A stretch of 64,000 bases of DNA from Aporrectodea caliginosa (taxonomy: Eukaryota; Annelida; Clitellata; Crassiclitellata; Lumbricidae). Made by a program: the position numbers and the translations under genes. Below are positions 12,305 to 25,309 of the stretch, in pieces (the stretch's first letter is position 1; each line of letters begins with the position of its first letter). The notes under the pieces are model-generated. The model saw only the letters and a list, made by a program, of their open reading frames with translations, did no database searches and was not told the origin of the DNA. The stretch is taken from positions 448,501 to 512,500 of the forward strand of contig JACEVL010000415.1 of the NCBI GenBank assembly GCA_020284085.1, read 5' to 3'.

Positions 12305-12528
12305 GGGGCGCGGTGGTGTAGGGGTATGTTCGGTGCCTTGCAGCCGGAGGGTTGCGGGTTCGAATCCACCTCAAGCCGCCGCGTAGGGACCCTGGGCAAG
12401 TCCTTCACTCGCAATTGCTCATGCGCTTCGGCGTGAAACTCTGATTCAGTGTCCGCGCTGTAGTCGGGAGAGCCTCTGAGTAGAAATCTTGAAGGGGCGC
12501 TATATAAATATCTGAAATGAAATGAAAT
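12305..12528 (+). mobile_element. tRNA-derived SINE, family 1, copy 3 with variant tail
   Basis: The head and body match copies 1 and 2, but the 3' part reads GAGTAGAAATCTTGAAGGGG then CGCTATATAAAT and a GAAAT-unit tail. This is closer to the LINE 3' end at 63547-63611 than to its tandem neighbours. It is probably the original downstream SINE, with which the array formed by unequal exchange. Confidence 0.88.
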
Positions 12529-14415
12529 GAAGCAAACTGGGATTAGTCTGTGACTGCATTTTCTCATAGCCAGTTTTAGATGAAATAGCAAAACACTACG
12601 ATTGTTCACATGAACATAGACTAAATCTGCAATTACATCAGAAGAGAAAGACTTCGTTCCCTCTGCAGATAAAGCAGACTGCATGGCCCTATCGTCCTGG
12701 TGGCAAAGATTCTTCAAGCGACCTGCGATCATATAATTTCACACAATCTTGTTTACTTCCCTACAACGGACATAGGCTAGTAAATGGACACATTTTCAAC
12801 CTTGCAATAAACAATGTAAAGGTTTCATGTCTTTAACTTAATTATTATAGCCTTGGTCTGTAGTCTCAAGGCAAAATACATTTTTAAACGATCACGGTCA
12901 TAATAATCGGCGTAATTCAAACGATTCAAAACATTTCCAACTTTCGGAGTTATTAAAAGTAGCAGCAATTTCACTTAAACTTGTTTTATCAAAATTATTA
13001 AAAGGATTGTTTCAATATACAGTTGTAAACAGAGAATTTTTGCTAAATCGCAAGGATTCTGCCTTCTGGACAAAACCTGTTGCGCTAAATATCCAATTTT
13101 CTTCAATTTCCCTTTCTCGGTGACTTCCCTTCGTCAAATTTCTTATCTTCCTGTCTTGATTTCGCCATTCTTATTGCTCAAGTCTACTGTCCTTCCTCCT
13201 ATCGTTTCTGCACTATTTCCCTCTATCCCTCTATTCTCTCTTGTTGCTCCACATTTCCATGATCCTCATCTGCCTTCTTAGTTTCCATTGTTCCATAGCA
13301 ATGCCGATTTCGTCTTTTATTTTTTTTGTCTCTTTGCTCAACTTATATTCGCTCCTCTCTACCCCATTTTGTTGCTTCTGCGTTTCAATTTTAAATAATT
13401 TCAATCAATTTTTAATCTAATCCAATTCGGCCTCTTTCTCTCTTCTACCCTGCTTCTCCCTGTTATCTCTGAGCTTCAGTTGCTGATGCAACACTGAAAT
13501 GTAACTTTTCCTTGTTCTCCCGAAGTTTATCGGTTGAACAGTCCTTTCTTTCATTTCAATTGCATTTTCTCTTCGCTTCTAAGTAGCCCACTTCAGCATA
13601 TTTCAGCCGTCTACGTTCGGCTTCCTGTCTTTTTCTCCTTCCAATAAACCCATAATTTTGCCTTAGTTGTGTCTTTATTTCCTTTATATCTCCTTCAGCT
13701 TTTGTATTTCTATTTCCTGTCTCTGTATTTCAATCATCTGTAGCATTACTTCCACAGCTAATAGGGTGGAAGCAGCTTTCTCTACTGGTTCCCTAACTGC
13801 ACACTGTATCGCTGTACATTCCAAATAGAACCAGAGAGCGAGAGGGCGGGACCTCATGCGGTCTGATCGAAGCGGCTGCAGCTCATCGATTCTAATGGAA
13901 TGAAGAGAAGTCTCATAAAGGTCGAATATTCCCCAGAGGAAGATTCAGAGTCTGCAGACATCCGGCACAGAGTACTATCGACAAGGCTCTGACGGAACGC
14001 CTCTGTATTATAGGCCCACACCGAACGACTTCCATCCTCTAATATTGACCTCGGTGACGTACATCGAAGGCAATATTGGATTTCCTCTTCCATAGTTGTC
14101 TGCTATTATCTATTGTCGTCTACAATGCATCTAGATAATGTTAATCTATTATAGGTGAACGACAACAAACAAATGTCTATTAATTCGAAAGCCTTAATGC
14201 AGCCGTTACCGACGCTCTTGTAAATAGGCTAACCCACCCACATAATAAATGGTCGTCTCACACCCTCTTTCTCTTTCTCTGTCTCTGTCTCTCTGTATCT
14301 CTCTTATTCTCTCTTTCTTTCTGGCTATTTCTTTCTTTTCTGACTGTCTTTGCCAGTGATGTGACTCTAGATCAGTGAATTCTATCTAGTCTGGTACTTC
14401 TGCATGATTTAATAC
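12529..14415. other. no gene seen; pyrimidine-rich stretch
   Basis: A long T/C-rich stretch runs from about 13080 to 13740. No coding exon is recognisable. The minus-strand frame 13854-14093 has no motif support. Confidence 0.4.
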
Positions 14416-14419
14416 TGTT

Positions 14420-14500
14420 TATCAAAGCACCCACGCACACACACACACATTCTATGTGTGTGTGTGTGTGTGCGTGGGTGTGTGCTAGAGTGCTTTGATA
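14420..14500. repeat. CA/TG inverted repeat (hairpin)
   Basis: A CA-rich left arm and a TG-rich right arm flank a short TTCTA centre. The pairing continues outside the dinucleotide runs: TATCAAAGCAC at the left end matches GTGCTTTGATA at the right end. The outer, non-repetitive arms show this is a true palindrome and not two chance microsatellites. Confidence 0.85.
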
Positions 14501-15956
14501 TACAGTATTTTACTCTATATATACGTATGCATGTATGTGTACATATTATGCGTATGTACGTTCGTGTATATAAGGCCCTATATGCATTTTTTGCATGTGT
14601 AATGTATACGTACTTCTGTATGTTTGTATGTATATATGTCTGTCTATATGTATTTGTGTGCACGTGTGCATGTTTGCTTGCATTACTTTTTCTTACCCGG
14701 ACTCTCTTCTTTACGTCCGTCCGTCTGTTCCTATGTCTTTCTTTGTCTTTTGGCAGCTCTGCTTTTGCCTCCTAAGGCGGTTCGCTCAAGCGTAGTCGCT
14801 TCGTCATCTGAGTTTGCTGAAGCGCTGACAGCAGCCTCCCCCCACTTCCCCTCCCCCAACCCAACCCTTCCATCGCAGTCGCCGACGCCTCTGGCCAAAC
14901 GCACCCAGAATTCCAGTCGACTTCCCAAAACACTTTGCCGAGATTCGCTTCCGGTCGGCCATACCCGGAACCCGTCAGTATTTTCTCCGCTGGGGTCGCT
15001 CTAGCTTTCCAGATAGCCTTATCCTACTTCCGGTCAGCGAACGGAAGGACCCCCCACCTCTCTCTCTCTCTCTCTCTGAAGGACCCCCCCTCTCTTCTCT
15101 ATACACGTTTACCCCGAGCGGGGTCCGCCACTGTTGCTATCGCTCCCCCTACGCTTTTCGGGATTTAGACTCATTGCGTTTTGCGTTTTAACGCCTTTGC
15201 ACTTGGCTGCACTCAATTTAGACTGACTGCACTCAATCTCTCCTCGGTGCACTTCATGTTTCGCTGCACTGCATTCATTTGGTGACTGGACGCTTAATGT
15301 CGCTCTGGTCCCCCGTTCTCTTGGTAATCGAGTGAGCGAAGACCCTTCGGCCCGTCGCGTTGATTTCTTACATTGTCTCCCTGGCATGAAAACGGCACGA
15401 GTTAAATTGTGTCCCCGAAATTTTATTACTCAGCGTCGGCTGCTTACAAAGAAGATCACGGTCTGCTGTCATTACTTTGACATCCCTTTAATGCCATTGC
15501 TACACCCGATGTCATTAGTTTTAGCGCTCTGTATGCATGCTGTGTCCTGTACAGGGATATTGCACGTGTTCTTATTAGTTTTAGTCGTTGTGATCCTGTG
15601 CCGTTTCTGTAATTTATTCAATACTGTCAGTGCCATTTACCTTGTTAGTACTATTTGCCATACTTTTGTCAGCATTATTTGTTGTGCTATAGGCTGCAGT
15701 TGTGTAATTGTCACTGACGCTTGTTATTGCTATACCTGTGTCAATGCCATATCTTGTATCTCTGTCAGTGATACTGTTATTAGGTCTGCTGCGTCAGCGA
15801 TAAAAGTTTTATCGTTGGCATAGTATCCTATTCCTTCTGCACTTTTCACAAATAGGTAAAATCTGCTCCCAGCTGTTCATCTGACGAAATGAATATTCAA
15901 AGTTATAAGTAGATAGGGACCTACTTACAAAACGACGAAGTTCGACTTTTGTAACT
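14501..15956. other. no gene seen
   Basis: It includes a TC run near 15059-15077. The 163-codon plus frame at 15332-15823 is Cys/Ile/Val-rich with repeated TGTCAGTGCCAT-like words, and I recognise no domain in it. Confidence 0.4.
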
Positions 15957-16713
15957 AACATCTACCAACTATCATTTAGCATGACTAACCATCATTTAGC
16001 GCATAACTAACCAACATTTAGCATAACTAACCAACATTTACCATAACTAACCAACATTTAGCATAACTATTAGTTATGGTAAATGTTGGTTAGTTATGGT
16101 AAATGATGGTTAGTTATTAACTAACCATCATTTAGCATAACTAACCAACATTTACCATAACTAACCAATATTTAGCATGACTAACCATCATTTAGCATAA
16201 CTAACCATCATTTAGCATAACTAACCAACATTTAGCATGACTAACTATCATTGAGCATGACTATCATTGAGCATGACAATCATTAGGCATGACAATCATT
16301 AAGCATGACTATCATTGAGCATGACTATCATTAAGCATAACTATCATTAAGCATGACTGACCATTATTTAGCATGATTAACCATCATTTAGCATGACTAA
16401 CTATCGCGGTTCTCATTAGTTACCTTGAAGGCGCGCTATATACATTTTTGAATGAATGAATGAATTGACCATGACCATAATTAAGCATGACTATCGTTTA
16501 GCATGACTAACCATCATTTAGCATGACTAACTGTCATTGAGCATGACTATCATTAAGCATGACTAAATACCATTTATCATGACTAGCTATCATTTAGCAT
16601 GACTAGCTATTATTTAACACGACTAGCTAGCATTTAGCATGACTAGCTATAAAGTTTAGCATGACTAACTTTCATTTAGCATGATTATCAATTGCCACGA
16701 CTAACTATCATCT
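15957..16713. repeat. minisatellite of ~20-bp units
   Basis: Degenerate units of the type CATGACTAACCATCATTTAG are repeated some tens of times. A short inverted block at about 16060-16125 reads the same unit on the other strand. A foreign piece at about 16415-16470 (CTTGAAGGCGCGCTATATAC followed by GAAT units) resembles the retroposon 3' tail found elsewhere in the window. Confidence 0.9.
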
Positions 16714-16721
16714 ATCATTAC

Positions 16722-18157
16722 CATAGACCCCTTAAATTACAGGACTGTAGGCGCTCAGCCTCGGGACTTGGAACTTGGGTCCATCCTCAATTTACACTTT
16801 TTATCAAAAAAAATGAACAAATAGTCCGATTTGCATGAACTCTGTTTTGTTCTATTTGTCTCGACGAGAGCTATATTGGGGAAAAATATTGACGCTAAAT
16901 TCTGGATAATTCAAGGTCATTTCAAGGTCAGAAAAAATGAAATCTAGTAAAAATCAGAGAAAAAAGGCCAGATCTCAGCCAATAATTCTTGAAATCAGCT
17001 AATTCTTTCTTGTGTTTCTCTTCTAGATAAGGGCTACCTGGGATAAGAAACAAGGCTATTAAATATAAGGAGATCTAAGGTTATTTTAAGGTCAAAAAGG
17101 TCAATTTGAGAAGAAAATCAGAGAAAATAGCCATAGCTCAGACAAATATTGCTACATTTTAATTATTCTTTTACCAATTTGTTCACGCCGATAAGGGCAA
17201 GACGACAGTACCTAAAGGTTAAAATAATCCAAGGTCATTTCAAGGTCAGAAGGTCAAAATCAAAATCAAATGACCATATCTCAGCCAAAAGTTGTTTTAT
17301 TTGGGTGATTCTGTGTAATGGTCATTGTTCCTTGATTTTGACCTTTGACCTTCAAATGACCTTTAAGTAACCCAAGGTCGTTTCAAGGTCAAAATGTAAA
17401 AATAAATGTAGAATTGCCATAACACCGAATCACCCAAATTAAACAATATTCTGTGTAATGGTCATTGTTCCTTGATGTTGACCTTTGATCTTCAAATGAC
17501 CTTGGGTTCACTCAAAGTCATTTCAAGGTAAAGAGGTCAAAATCAAGGAACAATGACCATTACACAGAATCAATCAAATAAAACAACATTTGGCTTAGAT
17601 ATGGTCATTTTCTTTTGATTTTGACCTTCTGACCTTGAAATGACCTTGGATTATTTTAACCTGTAGGTACTGTCGTCTTGCTCTTGTCGGCATGAGCGAA
17701 TTGGTAAAAGAATAATTAAAATGTAACAATATTTGTCTGAGCTACGGCTATTTTCTCTGATTTTCCTCTCAAATTGACCTTTTTGACCTTAAAATAACCT
17801 TGGATCGCCTTACATTTAATAGCCTTGTTTCTTGTCCCAGGTAGCCCTTATCTAGAAGAGAAACACAAGAAAGAATTAGCTGATTTCAAGAATTATTGGC
17901 TGAGATCTGGCCTTTTTTTCTCTGATTTTTGCTAGATTTCATTTTTTCTGACCTTGAAATGACCTTGAATTATCCAGAATTTAGCGTCAATATTTTTCCC
18001 CAATATAGCCCTCGTCGAGACAAATAGAACAAAAAAGAGTTCATGCAAATCGGACTATTTGTTCATTTTTTGTGATACAAAGTGTAAATTGAGAATGGAC
18101 CCAAGTTACAAGTCCCGAGCATGAGCGCCTACAGTCCTGTAATTTAAGTAGTCTATG
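16722..18157. mobile_element. long inverted-repeat (foldback) element
   Basis: The two halves are near-complete reverse complements. The left arm begins CATAGACCCCTTAAATTACA at 16722 and the right arm ends with GTAATTTAAGTAGTCTATG at 18157. A perfect 8-bp duplication ATCATTAC flanks it (16714-16721 and 18158-18165). Arms are about 0.6-0.7 kb, with repeated AAGGTCATTTCAAGGTCA words. No transposase was seen. It could be a foldback or MITE-like derivative moved by an 8-bp-duplicating transposase such as hAT. Confidence 0.88.
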
Positions 18158-18165
18158 ATCATTAC

Positions 18166-19180
18166 TAAAGACATTGCTAAGTGCGAAAGTCAAAGACATA
18201 ATAATATTATACTCATTAATACATTAATATACCCATCAAAATAGCGCCAGAAATTTCTTGATCCCATCACGAAAGCAATTCCAGATGGAGTTACTCTATA
18301 TGCCTAGCACGCTGCTGCCATGCATCTGTTGTAATCTCGAGCGCTGTTTCCCTGTTTCCCTATGTATGCTCTACGGGAAATGGAGCGCTCACTTGACAAC
18401 GGTGACGTCCGGCTTATGACTGACAACACGTGATCGACTGTCAAGGTCGTCCTCGCAAAGCCGGTGATTAGCAAAGGTTATTATCTCTCGGCCGGTGTTA
18501 AGTCTGCCCGTGTGCGCCTCTGTGTCTGTCCTTCTGTGCGTCCCTGTGTGTATCTGTCTATATTCTTCCTCATGCTATCTCCATGCTATCTCCAGCTCTT
18601 CCTGTAATTTACTCTCTCATTCCAGGTCTCTTTATTAGTTTCGTCCTCTTTCTTTCCCTTGATCTATGTTTCTCTCCATCCATGTTTGCCTGCGTGTCTG
18701 CCCGCCTGTGTTTCTCTCCGGTTCTTCTTCTCCTATGCGTTGTTCCTGCTCATGACCCTACAGTTTGTCTCTGTACCGGTGCCCTTCCTTCTCCGCTGAG
18801 GGGTCACCACCGTCCTGCTTGAAATAACGACCAGTGGAGGAGATATACGGTAAATAATTGACCGAAGGAACGCAACAAAAGGACGAATTAATCGCCATCT
18901 TGTTCCAGCGAAGTCGTCGACTCCATTTGACCGAATCGATTCCTGCCGTGACTTCGGTCACTCGTCCGTCCGTCCATCGGGCGCAGAAGAAGACTTCGGT
19001 CACAACAGATTAAGACGAAACTGACTGCAGGGTATACGGTATGATGCTCGCTCAGAGAACCATCAATGAATGCCTTTGAATCGGGGATGTATAGGAATGT
19101 ATCTATCCACTCATGTACTTGCATGTATACGTACGGAGGACGTATGCATATGTGCATGTAGGCATGTATTTATGTATGTA
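18166..19180. other. no gene seen
   Basis: Only short open frames without splice or domain support. Confidence 0.4.
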
Positions 19181-19186
19181 ACTATG

Positions 19187-19189
<3 letters not shown>

Positions 19190-19220
<31 letters not shown>

Positions 19221-19470
19221 TGTATGTATGTATGTATGTATGTGCGTATGTATGTGTGTTTATATGCATGTTTGTATTGATGCATGCATGTATGTATGTA
19301 TGTATGTATGCTTATATGTATGTGTGTATGTTTGTATTGCACATATGTATGTATGTATGTATGTATGGATGCATGTACTGTATGTATGTATGCAAGTGTG
19401 TGTGCATGTATGCATGTATTGTATACGTGTATGACTGTATGTATGGATACATGCATGTGGGTATCTACTG
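19190..19470. repeat. (TATG)n microsatellite, imperfect
   Basis: Tetranucleotide repeat with variant units. The MYVC/HTYI-type open frames on both strands are artefacts of it. Confidence 0.95.
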
Positions 19471-19741
19471 GTGTGTGTATTGTAAGTATGTGTGTGCGTA
19501 ACTCCGTCACTGTTCGTACTCTGACAGTGCCAGTTCCAAGCCTGGATAATGAAGGAGGGCGACGTTAATGATCTTTGATATCACACAGTGTCGTTAAACT
19601 GAAACTACAACAATGTGTGTGTGCAACTGTGCATGTATGCATGTTTGTATGTATGTATGTAAGCATGTTTATTTGTATGTACATGTATGCATATATGGAT
19701 GTACAATGTACATGTATGCATATATGTATGCATTGTGTAAG

Positions 19742-19995
19742 TATGCATGTATGTATGTATGTATGTATGTATGTATGTATGTATGTATGTATGTATGTAT
19801 GTATGTATGTATGTATGTATGTATGTATGTATGTATGTATGTATGTATGTATGTATGTATGTATGTATGTATGTATGTATGTATGCATGCATGCATGCAT
19901 GCATGCATGCATGCATGCATGCATGTATGTATGTATGTATGTATGTATGTATGTATGTATGTATGTATGTATGTATGTATGTATGTATGTATGTA
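19742..19995. repeat. (TATG)n / (CATG)n microsatellite
   Basis: An almost pure GTAT run with an internal block of GCAT units at about 19884-19924. Confidence 0.97.
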
Positions 19996-20059
19996 TTTTT
20001 AATATAGCAAATTCTCTACACTAAAAATTCTTGTATCTCAGTGTATCCTCTTCAAGCTT

Positions 20060-20360
20060 CAGGTGTTAAAAATATGTCAATCATTTTCCCTCCTACTTAT
20101 TTTCAATGGTTACACATCGTAGCTCAGTTAAAGGCTTGTTCTCTCTTCGACCAGCACTTACTGAAGAAGTTTATTGTTCTCAGTAAACGTTTTGTTTTGA
20201 CGGTCGTTCATTTACAGTTGTTGGTCCTTCTATCTGGAACTCTGTCCGCGAATCTCTTAATCTTTTGCTGCAAACTGAAAAATTGCCTCTTCCAGTCTGT
20301 ATGTGGTTTTTAATGTTTTCCGTTACCCAGATTCAATCTGCACTTCAGAACTTTTAAGGA
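20060..20360 (+). pseudogene. LINE reverse transcriptase 3' remnant (CR1/L2-like)
   Basis: Around 20200-20265 one frame reads GRSFTVVGPSIWNSVRESLN. This matches the conserved C-terminal signature of CR1/L2-type ORF2 proteins (RAFSVAGPRLWNSLP-like). The surrounding frame is broken and upstream domains are absent, so this is a dead 5'-truncated copy. The outer limits are approximate. Confidence 0.65.
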
Positions 20361-20399
20361 AGACCCTATCAATTAGGCTAGCCTACAGTTGTATTAATT

Positions 20400-23300
20400 G
20401 TATTGTATTGTAGTATTTTCAAATGCATGCTATAGCCTACTGAATGGTAACGCTTTTATCGTACACTATGTACTGCTAAATATAATAGTGACATATGAAC
20501 CGCGGTATATCGTATATGAGATGAATTTTTTAGTTTCTTGTTTAAAAGTACGCAGTAAGCCTATGTCGTTTGCATAATGTTTGAACAACCGTTGAATGCG
20601 TTGCAGTGTCTTCCAAACAACCTGCACTTTAGAATGCCCTTATTACTCCCAGTAAAGCGCCAATCGGACAGCAAATTCGATTTTTATCATTAATTTCTAC
20701 AGAATTCGTTCCTTGTTTAAACATTCTACGTATGCAGCGGGTCTCGCTTCTATCGTTAGCTATTCTAGGAACGGAAATCCCGCGATCAATCAAGATGTCG
20801 GACCTCTGCTAATGGCGAAACAAACAAATCGCACGTCAGGATATTTATTTGGCCGCGACTCTGCTGCGCATTAACGCGAGATTGGTTGGACGCGAGGAAC
20901 CTTTCGAACACAAGCAGATGACAACTGCGAGCATTAAACATGCAATATTCCGAGTTTTGTCTGATATTTCCGCAAATATTGAGACACGTATACCGCTGGA
21001 GGAGGAGACATTGACCTTGTCTCACGCGCCATTATGCATTCTATATTAAACAGACCGAGTTTATAGAAAACCAATATCTGCTTGGGCTGAATTGTCTCGG
21101 GTTGCAAGGTTAGAATTGAGTTATGTGTCATCCAGTGATCGCAGATGAGCTGACTGTCCAGCTAAAGTTTTATGTAAAAAAGACGTCTGACCGTGCAATA
21201 TCGTCCCCTGTGCTCGAACGAATACAAAGGTCGTAGAGAAATTATTTTTGCTTTAGATGATATCAAGAACATTGAGCTAGCGAATGGTATGGCTGGAAAG
21301 ACAGCCAATGGATCGTTTAAGATCCTCAAATGACTGGTTGGACAGCTAAGTATCTGAAAAGATGTCGAGGGATTCAGGTCTTGGTCCCCAGCTCTTTCAT
21401 AACATCAACAGTCCGCCTCTTACAGCATGGAAAATATAGAAAAATATGTTAGCCTATTGGCTTAAAACTACAGGCATGGTGCTTTGGAAGAGCCATAGAA
21501 CTATCAACGAAAAGAATTTACAAAACGTAGGCCCTAGTTGAGAATCATTATTTTAAACTAAAGGGTAATGATTCTGTAAATTATGTTTTCTATTTTTGCA
21601 TACACCATTACATCTATTTCGTTTTGTGATCATTTTTATTCTTGTCTTTTGTGTCAATAAATTTAATTTGGAAAATAAAATATCTCGTGAGTCGCCAGTT
21701 GCTTTGTGCTGCAATAAATAAACAACAATATTTCTGACCTGTGTTCGTGTACTTTGGCAATCTAAAATTATAGACCCAGGTTTTTCACAGCTAAAACACT
21801 GAAAATACATGTGAAGAAACCTGATATGAAATTAAAAAAATAAATGCAAAACAGTAATAAAAAAAGTTTATTAGTTAGAGCGTTGAGTTATGAGTCCTGG
21901 CATGATCCTCATACATAAAACTGCTTTTCACTAGCATAATTATGTTGATAATGATTTTCATTAGTATTCCACATTTTCTTGGGAACTTCGAATCATAACT
22001 CGGCGAAAATTCGGAAAACCCAGTCTCGATCTAAAATTTCAAGCCTGGAGTTCAACTTTGACACCCGACAACCCACAATCTTTAAAGATAAAATACTCTT
22101 TAGAAGTCTAAGTTTAAGTGGAAATTTGTAAACGATAAGCCATGTAAAAACTTTAGTGAGCAAGCTGGGAAGTTTCAACAACCCTAGTCACCATCATCCA
22201 CATTAGTTCCTGAGGCCAGTCACTTGTCGGCGCTAGGTATATACCTGATATTTCATAAATTACCATTTACATTCATTGTCCTTAACTTAAAAGTGCTTGA
22301 AAGTTGAAACTGTTTAACACTTAACGACGAGCTCCATTGGTTTCCTAACCCCCATTTCAAAACCCCCAATCTTGATCATAACGTTCAGACAGTTTTAACA
22401 CCTGCAATCTTCCAGTGTGTACGTATAAAAAAGCTTTAATAGTCAAATTTCCAATATAAATTTCAAAAGGTACGCTGCAAAAATCGTTGGCAGTCTTGCA
22501 AATGCAGAAAATCCCCGTACAAGTGAAAGTTAGCTCATCAGTTTTGATCGAAAAGTGATCGACCACCATAGGGTTTGGTATAAAAACTCATGCTGAGGGA
22601 TAGCTTCACGTTTTGTCAATCCCAGTTAATGGCATAGTCTATAACTTACAATTTAAGTAAAAATTGATATTAAATTGTTGATATAGAGACTGACCTATGG
22701 GTTCTGCTTGACGATTGGGGCAAAAGTCAACCTTTCTAATTCAAGACATTCGTGTTGGGATGTCGTTCTTGAATCCCGGTAGCTTTCATTTGATTAAAAA
22801 ATAAATTAATTTAATGGTCAGCATTCAGTAAAACTGTCAAGCAAGGCAGGTCTACGTTGTGATATCGATAGATTACGTTAAACTTCTGTACAGCGCTTCC
22901 AGACTGTGGAGTGTCTAGCAACACAAAAGGTGCAAAACGGCCCAATGCGACCAATCTATAGGCTTGTATTGTAACAGAGCCCGTTTGGCCCAATAAGTTT
23001 ATAGCTTTGTTTGCAGATTTATAAGGCCTAGAGTAGGTTAGGCAAAGTAATGGACGGTACATTTTACTGTGCGCTATTGGCAATTTTGTTGTACTAAGGA
23101 ACTGAAGTAAGTTGTTCAAATGTCGGCAACAGTCCAGGCACTGTATGGCCACCTTTCACTGCGGGTGAAAGCCCTCCAACAACGTTAAGACGTCGAAGCT
23201 GAAATGGGATTTTAATGACGGAGGTCGGCTTTGTGGTAGCTAAGCCGACGCAGCTGGTTCTCCGTTGCCCATAACAGTCTGGCTAATTCTGGCCAGACGC

Positions 23301-24700
23301 CGGATTTCAGTGACGCGGATCGATCGAGACCAATCGATACAACACTCCAGCGCTTGTCCATACATCGCTGTAGTAGATCAATAGAGACTGATTCGAGCTT
23401 CCGACCATAGACGCTTCCCTGCTCACCCGTCCTTCCCCCGAGGTGCTTCGCACTTCCGGCAATAGACGACGGGCGAAATTTCGCTCAACAAAGAAATGCA
23501 TTTTGACGCGCGATCAAAAACATGATAACGAATGATGATTGGGAACATGGCGCCCGGAAGCGGAAAGTGTTGTATCTTCGGAGAGCCATGCATGTCGACG
23601 TCTTATTTTGTTTGGCGGAGGCGGAGGCGATTGAGACGAACGGTCGGAAAATAGATTTTCACGGCGATATCGTTGAGCTGAATGAGAGCAATTGTTGCCG
23701 CGATAATTTCATTTCGACGCTTTTCCAGGCTACGAAGCGTTGCCCATCGCATTCCATTTGATCGTTTAGAAATGGGATCACTCCTCCATTATATATGCTA
23801 TCATTCTGTGTATTATAGTTATCTGCTCTTGGCTATGTATCATTGCAGGGCCTGTGTCTGTATAGATCTCTCTGATACTTTTTTCTCTCATTGCCATTCT
23901 ATCAGTATTTAGTTCACTACTTTAATCTATCTGGCTGCTTTCTTAGGTTACATTCCTACCTGCTGACTGTTGTTAGCAATCTGTCCATCTGTCTGTGTAT
24001 ATATTTACCTAATAATCTTTGCTATAGCATTACAGTGTCTGCCTATATTTTTATCTACTCCTGTAAATATCAATTATCTTTCAAGTTTACCCCTACGCTA
24101 GTGTCTTTAAACTCCCAGATCTCTTTCACTAATAAAAATTAGCAAAGTAGCATCTAATGTTAGAGTAACGTGTTTCGGGAGAGGTAAAACAACAACGGCC
24201 ATGCCTCTGCTTTAAATGTGTTGCCTTATTATAGGCAAGCCGCACAACCTAGGCCATGGATTCCCTCTCCTATCCAGCCTAATAGCTCATCTCTTCTATT
24301 GTTTTCTATGGCACCGCTACAAACAATGAAAAAGGCGTCAATCGATGGCATTCAATTCAAGTGAAGCTTAGCTATAGTCAAAACTCGTAATATGTCGAAT
24401 AAGCCTGATCAATATCCACTTAGTCAGATACATCAAATCTCAGGCTACGGCGAATAGGCTCTTTGACACATGTTGAGTAACAAATTCCATCTAACCGTAA
24501 ATATCGAAATGGGGTACTAAAATATTTTCTTGCTGCGTATCATTAATTAAAGACAGTTGCTCATCCCCTGCCAGAAATTCCATAGGCATTACTTGAGATA
24601 CCGGTCCAATATTATAGCTCCCATGTAGGCATTCTGGCAGAGTGTGCACAGTAGAAAAAAAGAAGAGCATTAGTAGGCCTGTATACGCGATAATGCAGCG
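20400..24700. other. no gene seen
   Basis: A 4.3-kb AT-rich stretch with short open frames only. I found no consistent exon chain, no LINE or transposase motifs and no tandem array. Unrecognised diverged repeats are possible. Confidence 0.35.
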
Positions 24701-25026
24701 GTCGAATAAGGGCCGACCCTAGACCAAATGGCGCCCCAGGCAAAGCTTATGATGACTGGGCACTAACATTAACAGCTGAAGTAGCTTCAGTGTTGTTTAA
24801 ACTGTTGGATAGCCATCCTCTTTGTATTTCGATACTAACCTCGGTTTCTTGTGTTTTCTTACAATTTCGAGCATTCGATAAATTTCTGACGCTTCATACG
24901 GCTTGACATAATTTTTTTAATTAAAATTTTAATTTTATAAGATCAAAGCTATAAAACTGATTAGTAAAACCGGGTTTTAACGTCGGAAATAATATTCACC
25001 CGTTAGCAGTCATCATGGTGCCGAAT

Positions 25027-25150
25027 CTCATCCAACTTCTATTGCGCGTAATTGATTGTCATCCAACTTCTGTTCCGCCGTACCTGATTCTTATCGAACT
25101 TCTATTTTGCCGCGATAAGTTTTCATCCAACTTCTATTGCGACGTAATTT
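25027..25150. repeat. short tandem repeat, CATCCAACTTCTATTGCG-type
   Basis: Four degenerate units of about 33 bp built on CATCCAACTTCT. Their reverse complement corresponds to the array at 25310-25590, so the two arrays are inverted relative to each other inside the 24709-26153 element. Confidence 0.75.
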
Positions 25151-25309
25151 TATTGTCATGTGTTTAATAAACGTATTCATAATGTATTCCTACGTCATTA
25201 TTGTATAAAAAAATGAAATAATAATTTCCACCGTTAAAACACGGTTTGGTAAACGTTTAGTTTAGCGTCGTAAATTAGCCGCCATTAGTCCTACATGGGT
25301 TTCAGCGTT

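Noticed and set aside
12280..12732. 150-codon minus frame
   Set aside because: Mostly the antisense strand of a SINE copy.
15332..15823. 163-codon plus frame
   Set aside because: Cys/Ile/Val-rich composition from short repeated words; no splice context or known domain.
15957..16713. CRISPR-like array of short repeats
   Set aside because: Units are contiguous and degenerate without unique spacers, in eukaryotic DNA.
19070..20024. Frames of MYVC or HTYI repeats on both strands
   Set aside because: Artefacts of the TATG microsatellite.
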